The notes under the pieces: model-generated
Database searches by the model: none
What the model saw: only the letters and a program-made list of their open reading frames with translations
What the model was told of the DNA's origin: nothing
DNA from: Pseudomonas sp. BCA17
GTDB taxonomy: Bacteria > Pseudomonadota > Gammaproteobacteria > Pseudomonadales > Pseudomonadaceae
DNA length: 64,000 bases
Direction: 5' to 3'
Assembly: GCF_004519405.1 (NCBI RefSeq)
Contig: NZ_SGWI01000003.1
Span: 558,001-622,000, forward strand
Program-made: the position numbers and the translations under genes
Shown: in pieces, positions 60,494 to 64,000 of the stretch
How the letters are laid out: each line of letters begins with the position of its first letter
Position numbering within the stretch: position 1 is the first letter of the stretch

Positions 60494-60518
60494 GTGAGGG
60501 AGGGGCACCCCTCCCACA
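60494..60518. repeat. REP hairpin between cdhA and cdhB
   Basis: GTGAGGGAGGGGCACCCCTCCCACAT; the stem GGGAGGGG/CCCCTCCC is tight. No T-run follows on either strand, so it is more likely a REP unit (mRNA stabilising) than a terminator inside the operon. Confidence 0.65.
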
Positions 60519-60522
60519 TAGG

Positions 60523-61488
60523 TTATTCGGCGAAGGTCATGCCGTGCTTGGCCTTGGTGGTTTTCACTGCTTCCAGTACGGCGAGCAGGCAGTCATCACG
60601 ATAGCGCTCCAGCGCCGAAATGCTGTGTCTACCCAACTGGTCGCTGGTGCCGTCGACCACGTCGTCGATCAATTTGTCGGTCAGCTCCGGCGCCGGCAGA
60701 TACGTCCAGGGCAACTGCAATGCCGGTCCGAATTGCGCCATGAAGTGCCGCATCCCGGCATCGCCGCCCGCCAGGGTATAGGTCAGGAACGTGCCCATGA
60801 ACGACCAGCGCAAGCCCGCGCCAAAACGAATCGCGTCGTCAATTTCGCCGGTGGTGGCCACACCGTCATTCACCAGGTGCAGCGCCTCACGCCACAACGC
60901 TTCAAGCAGGCGGTCGGCGATAAAGCCGGGGACTTCCTTGCGTACATGCAGCGGGCGCATGCCAAGGGATTCGTACACGTTGATCGCGGCTTGAATAGCC
61001 TCCGGCGCGGTGTGCTTGCCGCCTACCACTTCCACCAGCGGCAGCAGGTAAACCGGGTTGAACGGGTGGCCGACCACGCAGCGTTCCGGGTGGGTCGAGC
61101 CTTCATAGAACTCGCTGGGCAGCAGGCCGGAAGTGCTCGAACCGATCAATGCATTCGGCTTGGCCGCCGCGCTGATCTTGCTGTGCAACTCCAGCTTCAG
61201 CTCCAACCTTTCCGGGGCGCTTTCCTGGATGAAGTCGGCGTCTTTCACACATTCTTCAATGGTGGAAACAAAGCGCAGGCGGTCCTGGGATGCACACGGT
61301 GCCAGGCCCTGTTTTTCCAGGGCGCCCCAGGCGTTGGCGACACGCTTGCGCAAGGCGGCTTCCGCGCCGGGCGCCGGGTCCCAGGCGATCACGTCCAGGC
61401 CGTGGGCGAGGGCGCGGGATACCCAGCCGCTGCCGATGACACCGCTGCCCAGGGCGGCGAAAGTTTTGATTTCAGTGATAAAGCTCAT
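60523..61488 (-). CDS. cdhA: L-carnitine dehydrogenase
   Basis: 321 residues, NAD-dependent, 3-hydroxyacyl-CoA dehydrogenase superfamily. Oxidises L-carnitine to 3-dehydrocarnitine. Rossmann loop [21 protein letters not shown] (Gly14, 16, 19), [31 protein letters not shown] with the catalytic histidine, and [38 protein letters not shown] precedes the ATG. The same family length as PA5386. Part of the caiX-cdhCAB operon. Confidence 0.95.
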   Translation of the reverse strand: MSFITEIKTFAALGSGVIGSGWVSRALAHGLDVIAWDPAPGAEAALRKRVANAWGALEKQGLAPCASQDRLRFVSTIEECVKDADFIQESAPERLELKLELHSKISAAAKPNALIGSSTSGLLPSEFYEGSTHPERCVVGHPFNPVYLLPLVEVVGGKHTAPEAIQAAINVYESLGMRPLHVRKEVPGFIADRLLEALWREALHLVNDGVATTGEIDDAIRFGAGLRWSFMGTFLTYTLAGGDAGMRHFMAQFGPALQLPWTYLPAPELTDKLIDDVVDGTSDQLGRHSISALERYRDDCLLAVLEAVKTTKAKHGMTFAE

Positions 61489-61517
61489 GGCACATTCCTG
61501 AAGAGTTCGCTGATCCC

Positions 61518-61544
61518 TGTGGGAGAGGCTTACTCCCTCCCACA
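61518..61544. repeat. REP hairpin between cdhC and cdhA
   Basis: TGTGGGAGAGGCTTACTCCC and TCCCACA; opposed ends GTGGGAG / CTCCCAC. A single decayed REP unit in the operon gap. Confidence 0.65.
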
Positions 61545-61569
61545 TTGTTGATTCGGTTACGGCCGGGGG

Positions 61570-62457
61570 TTAACCGCGCTGGATCAGGCCCATCTTCACG
61601 CGGCCTTCTGCCGGGGTCAGGACCCGTGCACCCAGGCGGCTGAGGATTTCACCGGCGCGTTCTACCAGTTGGCCATTGGTGGCGAGCACGCCTTTGTCCA
61701 GCCACAGGTTGTCTTCCAGGCCAACCCGCACATTGCCGCCCAGCAGCACCGCTTGCGCCGCCATTGGCATTTGCATGCGGCCGATACCGAAGCCGGCCCA
61801 CACCGCGTCGGCGGGCAGGTTGTCGACCATGGCCTTCATGGTGGTGGTGTCGGCCGGTGCGCCCCATGGGATGCCCAGGCACAGTTGAAACAGCGGGTTG
61901 TCGAGCAGGCCTTCCTTGATCATCTGCTTGGCGAACCACAGGTGGCCGGTGTCGAAGATTTCCAGTTCGGCCTTTACGCCCAGTTCCTGGATGCGTTTGG
62001 CGCCTGCGCGCAGTTGCGCCGGGGTGGACACGTAAATAGTGTCGCCATCGCCGAAGTTCAGGGTGCCGCAATCCAGGGTGCAGATCTCCGGCAGCAGTTC
62101 CTCCACATGGGCCAGGCGGGTCAATGGGCCGACCAGGTCAGTGTTGGGGCCGAACTCCATTGGGTTTTCGCCGGCGCCGATTTCCAGGTCGCCGCCCATG
62201 CCGGCGGTGAGGTTGACGATGATGTCGATGTCGGCCTCACGGATGCGCTCCATCACTTCGCGGTACAGCGCGACGTCGCGGCTGAACTTGCCGGTGTGCG
62301 GGTCACGGACGTGGCAGTGCACTACGGTGGCGCCGGCCTTGGCGGCTTCAACGGCGGCCGCTGCGATTTGTTTGGGCGTGACCGGCACGTGTGGGCTTTT
62401 GGCGGTCGTGTCGCCAGCACCGGTGAGTGCGCAGGTGATGATGACGTCGTGGTTCAT
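61570..62457 (-). CDS. cdhC: 3-dehydrocarnitine cleavage enzyme (BKACE, DUF849)
   Basis: 295 residues, TIM-barrel zinc enzyme of the beta-keto acid cleavage family. It converts 3-dehydrocarnitine and acetyl-CoA to betainyl-CoA and acetoacetate. Landmarks: [12 protein letters not shown], the zinc pair in [14 protein letters not shown] (His47, His49), [13 protein letters not shown], and the late [19 protein letters not shown], which holds the third ligand glutamate. GTAAGGAACTGCACC precedes the ATG. Same place as PA5387. Confidence 0.95.
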   Translation of the reverse strand: MNHDVIITCALTGAGDTTAKSPHVPVTPKQIAAAAVEAAKAGATVVHCHVRDPHTGKFSRDVALYREVMERIREADIDIIVNLTAGMGGDLEIGAGENPMEFGPNTDLVGPLTRLAHVEELLPEICTLDCGTLNFGDGDTIYVSTPAQLRAGAKRIQELGVKAELEIFDTGHLWFAKQMIKEGLLDNPLFQLCLGIPWGAPADTTTMKAMVDNLPADAVWAGFGIGRMQMPMAAQAVLLGGNVRVGLEDNLWLDKGVLATNGQLVERAGEILSRLGARVLTPAEGRVKMGLIQRG

Positions 62458-62534
62458 GGTGCAGTTCCTTACAGGCGGGCGTAGTGATGCCGTGCGCAGC
62501 CGGGTGTGGCTGCGTCACGGTGATTCGGGTCAGG

Positions 62535-63479
62535 TTATTTGCTGGTCAGCTGCAGGTTGGCGGCAGCCGGTTTGCCGTCGAAAGTGGTCACGCCCGCCAG
62601 CCAGCGCTGCTGGTCTTGCGGGTGGTCCTTGAGCCACTGTTTGGCGGACTCGATGGGGTCCTTGTGATCCAGCAGCGGCTGCATCATCCGGCTCTCGTCG
62701 GCGGCGGTGAAGGTGAGGTTGCTCAGCAGTTTATGAACGTTGGGGCACTGTTCGGCGTAGGTGGGCGACGTCACGCTCCACACCGTGGCCATGCCTTCGT
62801 TCGGGCCGAGGGCGTCGTCGCTGCCGGTGAGGTAGGTCATGGCGACGTTGACGTTCATCGGGTGCGGCGCCCAGCCGAAGAACACCACGGCTTCCTTGCG
62901 GCGTACCGCACGGTCAACGGCGGCGAGCATGCCGGCCTCACTGGATTCCACCAACTGGAATTTACCCAGGCCGAACTGGTTCTTGGCAATCATGGCCTTG
63001 ATCTGGGTGTTGGCCCCCGACCCAGGCTCGATGCCATAGATCTTGCCGCCCAGCTCTTTCTCGAACTTGGCGATGTCGGCGAAGGTTTTCAGGCCCTTGT
63101 CCGCCAGGTAAGTCGGCACGGCGAGGGTGGCGCGTGCATCTTCCAGGCTGGGTTTGTCGAGCACCTTGACTTGCTTGGCGTCGATGAATGGCGTGATGGT
63201 CTGGGTCATCAGCGGGTTCCAGTACCCCAGGAACAGGTCCAGGCGCTGGTCGCGGATACCGGCGAAGATGATTTGCTGGGAGGCGCTGGTTTGTTTGGTC
63301 TTGTAGCCGAGGCCATCGAGCAGCACTTGGGTCATGGCACTGGTGGCGATTACGTCGGTCCAGTTCACCACGCCCATGCGCACGTTCTGGCAAGACGCTG
63401 CGTCGGCAGCCATTACGTTCGTGCTCAAGATGGCGCTGGCGCTGAGTGCAAGCACGCAGCGGCTGATCAGTCGGTTCAT
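62535..63479 (-). CDS. caiX: carnitine-binding periplasmic protein
   Basis: 314 residues with signal peptide (MNRLISRCVLALSASAILST, cleavage near NVMAAD). OpuAC-like fold with the same blocks as cbcX: ASCQNVRMGVVNWTDVIATSAMTQVLLDGLGY, DLFLGYWNPLMTQTITPF, IYGIEPGSGANTQIKAM, ESSEAGMLAAVDRA, FFGWAPHPMNVNVAMTYLTGSDDALGP. PA5388 (CaiX) is the specific carnitine-binding protein that works with the CbcWV core; no dedicated permease is present here either, in agreement. First gene of the carnitine operon, divergent from cdhR. Confidence 0.94.
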   Translation of the reverse strand: MNRLISRCVLALSASAILSTNVMAADAASCQNVRMGVVNWTDVIATSAMTQVLLDGLGYKTKQTSASQQIIFAGIRDQRLDLFLGYWNPLMTQTITPFIDAKQVKVLDKPSLEDARATLAVPTYLADKGLKTFADIAKFEKELGGKIYGIEPGSGANTQIKAMIAKNQFGLGKFQLVESSEAGMLAAVDRAVRRKEAVVFFGWAPHPMNVNVAMTYLTGSDDALGPNEGMATVWSVTSPTYAEQCPNVHKLLSNLTFTAADESRMMQPLLDHKDPIESAKQWLKDHPQDQQRWLAGVTTFDGKPAAANLQLTSK

Positions 63480-63575
63480 GGTGGTTCCCTCGGCAGGTCG
63501 TTATTGTGGGTTCCGGCGTCTTTGTGCGCCGTGAGCCCAAGTTACGCAAGCCAGGGGGCGGCAAAGCGCACGGCG

Positions 63576-63602
63576 GCGACCAGCTCTTGCACTGCAGCGA
63601 CC
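63576..63602. promoter_or_regulatory. direct repeat GCGACC at 21-bp pitch, candidate CdhR site
   Basis: GCGACC starts at 63576 and again at 63597, within GGCGACCAGCTCTTGCACTG and CAGCGACCTG. It lies between divergent caiX and cdhR, 97 bp upstream of caiX and about 70 bp upstream of cdhR. The pitch equals that of the repeat before cbcX. The unit is short, so chance cannot be excluded. Confidence 0.45.
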
Positions 63603-63672
63603 TGCCCCCTTGAATCCGCCCATGAACGGGAGTATCACAGTGCCACGCTGCCCGTATGACGAGTGCGCCACC

Positions 63673-64000
63673 ATGTCCCAGGATTTCTACTTTTTGCTGA
63701 TGCCAGGTTTCTCGGCCATTGGCTTTATCTCCGCGCTGGAGCCCCTGCGGGTGGCCAACCGTTTTCGTGGCGAGCTGTACCGCTGGCACGTGTTGAGTGC
63801 CGATGGCGGCGCAGTGCTGGCGAGCAATGGCATGTCGGTCAATGCCGACGCTGCGCTGGAGCCGCTGAAAAAAGGCGCGACGTTGCTGGTGGTCGCCGGC
63901 TTTGAACCGTTGCAGTTCGCCACGCCTGCACTGGAGCACTGGCTGCGCCGTCTCGACCACGATGGAGTGACCCTTGGCGCTATCGATACCGGTGCCTGCG
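63673..64000 (+). CDS. cdhR: CdhR-like AraC/GlxA-family regulator, N-terminal part
   Basis: First 109 codons, then cut by the window edge. The sequence MSQDFYFLLMPGFSAIGFISALEPLRVANRFRGELYRWHVLSADGGAVLASNGMSV is the DJ-1/PfpI-like sensor domain, parallel to the GbdR N-terminus (both have ALEPLRVAN or AVEPLRMAN). Position divergent from caiX equals PA5389 (CdhR), the carnitine-responsive activator of the carnitine operon. The AraC domain is outside the window. Confidence 0.88.
   Translation, partial: MSQDFYFLLMPGFSAIGFISALEPLRVANRFRGELYRWHVLSADGGAVLASNGMSVNADAALEPLKKGATLLVVAGFEPLQFATPALEHWLRRLDHDGVTLGAIDTGAC

Noticed and set aside
60494..60518. GC-rich hairpin between cdhA and cdhB as a terminator
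   Set aside because: No T-run on either strand and it lies inside an operon; more likely a REP unit.

Overview
The window is ordinary chromosome of a fluorescent Pseudomonas, most likely the P. fluorescens complex. The evidence is GC-rich coding sequence, gene order matching several P. aeruginosa PAO1 blocks (rsmE-bioA to sahH; metK-tktA-epd-pgk-fba; bet-cbc-sdaB-gbdR-carnitine), and many REP/REPIN palindromes of the type common in that group. No tRNA, rRNA, CRISPR array, insertion sequence or prophage is visible. All genes look intact except the two cut by the window edges (rsmE on the left, a cdhR-like regulator on the right).

Layout. 1-10.3 kb: biotin gene bioA with the start of rsmE, a cytochrome b561/YceI pair, the RNA helicase rhlE2, an orphan solute-binding protein, a hypothetical glycosyltransferase-like gene, then metF and sahH (sahH behind an S-adenosylhomocysteine riboswitch) and a thioesterase. 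10.4-12.3 kb: a full-length homologue of the P. aeruginosa type III effector ExoU with both catalytic residues, but no chaperone or secretion genes nearby. 12.4-19.6 kb: transporters, an MAPEG protein, the lytic transglycosylase MltA, a cytochrome c lipoprotein, and the signal-peptide-bearing DNA ligase LigB between two DUF1090 genes. 19.8-28.7 kb: metK with an ArsR-methyltransferase regulator, then tktA, epd, pgk, two small lipoproteins and fba. 28.7-41.8 kb: a PL7 alginate lyase, a REC-PAS-GGDEF-EAL protein, a metallopeptidase, a small winged-helix protein, a GNAT, a second orphan binding protein, YccS, a flavoprotein, DbpA, an MdtD-type MFS pump and an RhlA-like acyltransferase without rhlB. 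42-44.9 kb: a second-type TldE/TldD pair.

45-64 kb is one quaternary-amine region: choline oxidation (betIBA), choline uptake (betT and the ABC system cbcXWV), L-serine dehydratase, the regulator gbdR, gamma-butyrobetaine hydroxylase, and the carnitine operon (caiX, cdhC, cdhA, cdhB) with divergent cdhR. Together these genes import choline, carnitine and gamma-butyrobetaine and convert them to glycine betaine. The demethylation genes gbcAB are not in the window.

The most notable points are the lone ExoU homologue, the lone RhlA homologue, a perfect 12-bp-arm palindrome at the ArsR-methyltransferase/tktA divergence, the SAH riboswitch, a sigma54 promoter before gbdR, two 21-bp-pitch direct repeats before cbcX and caiX, an orphan terminator that may end a small RNA near 58.5 kb, and a second repeat family (CAAGCTTGCAGCTT-like) present at four intergenic sites.
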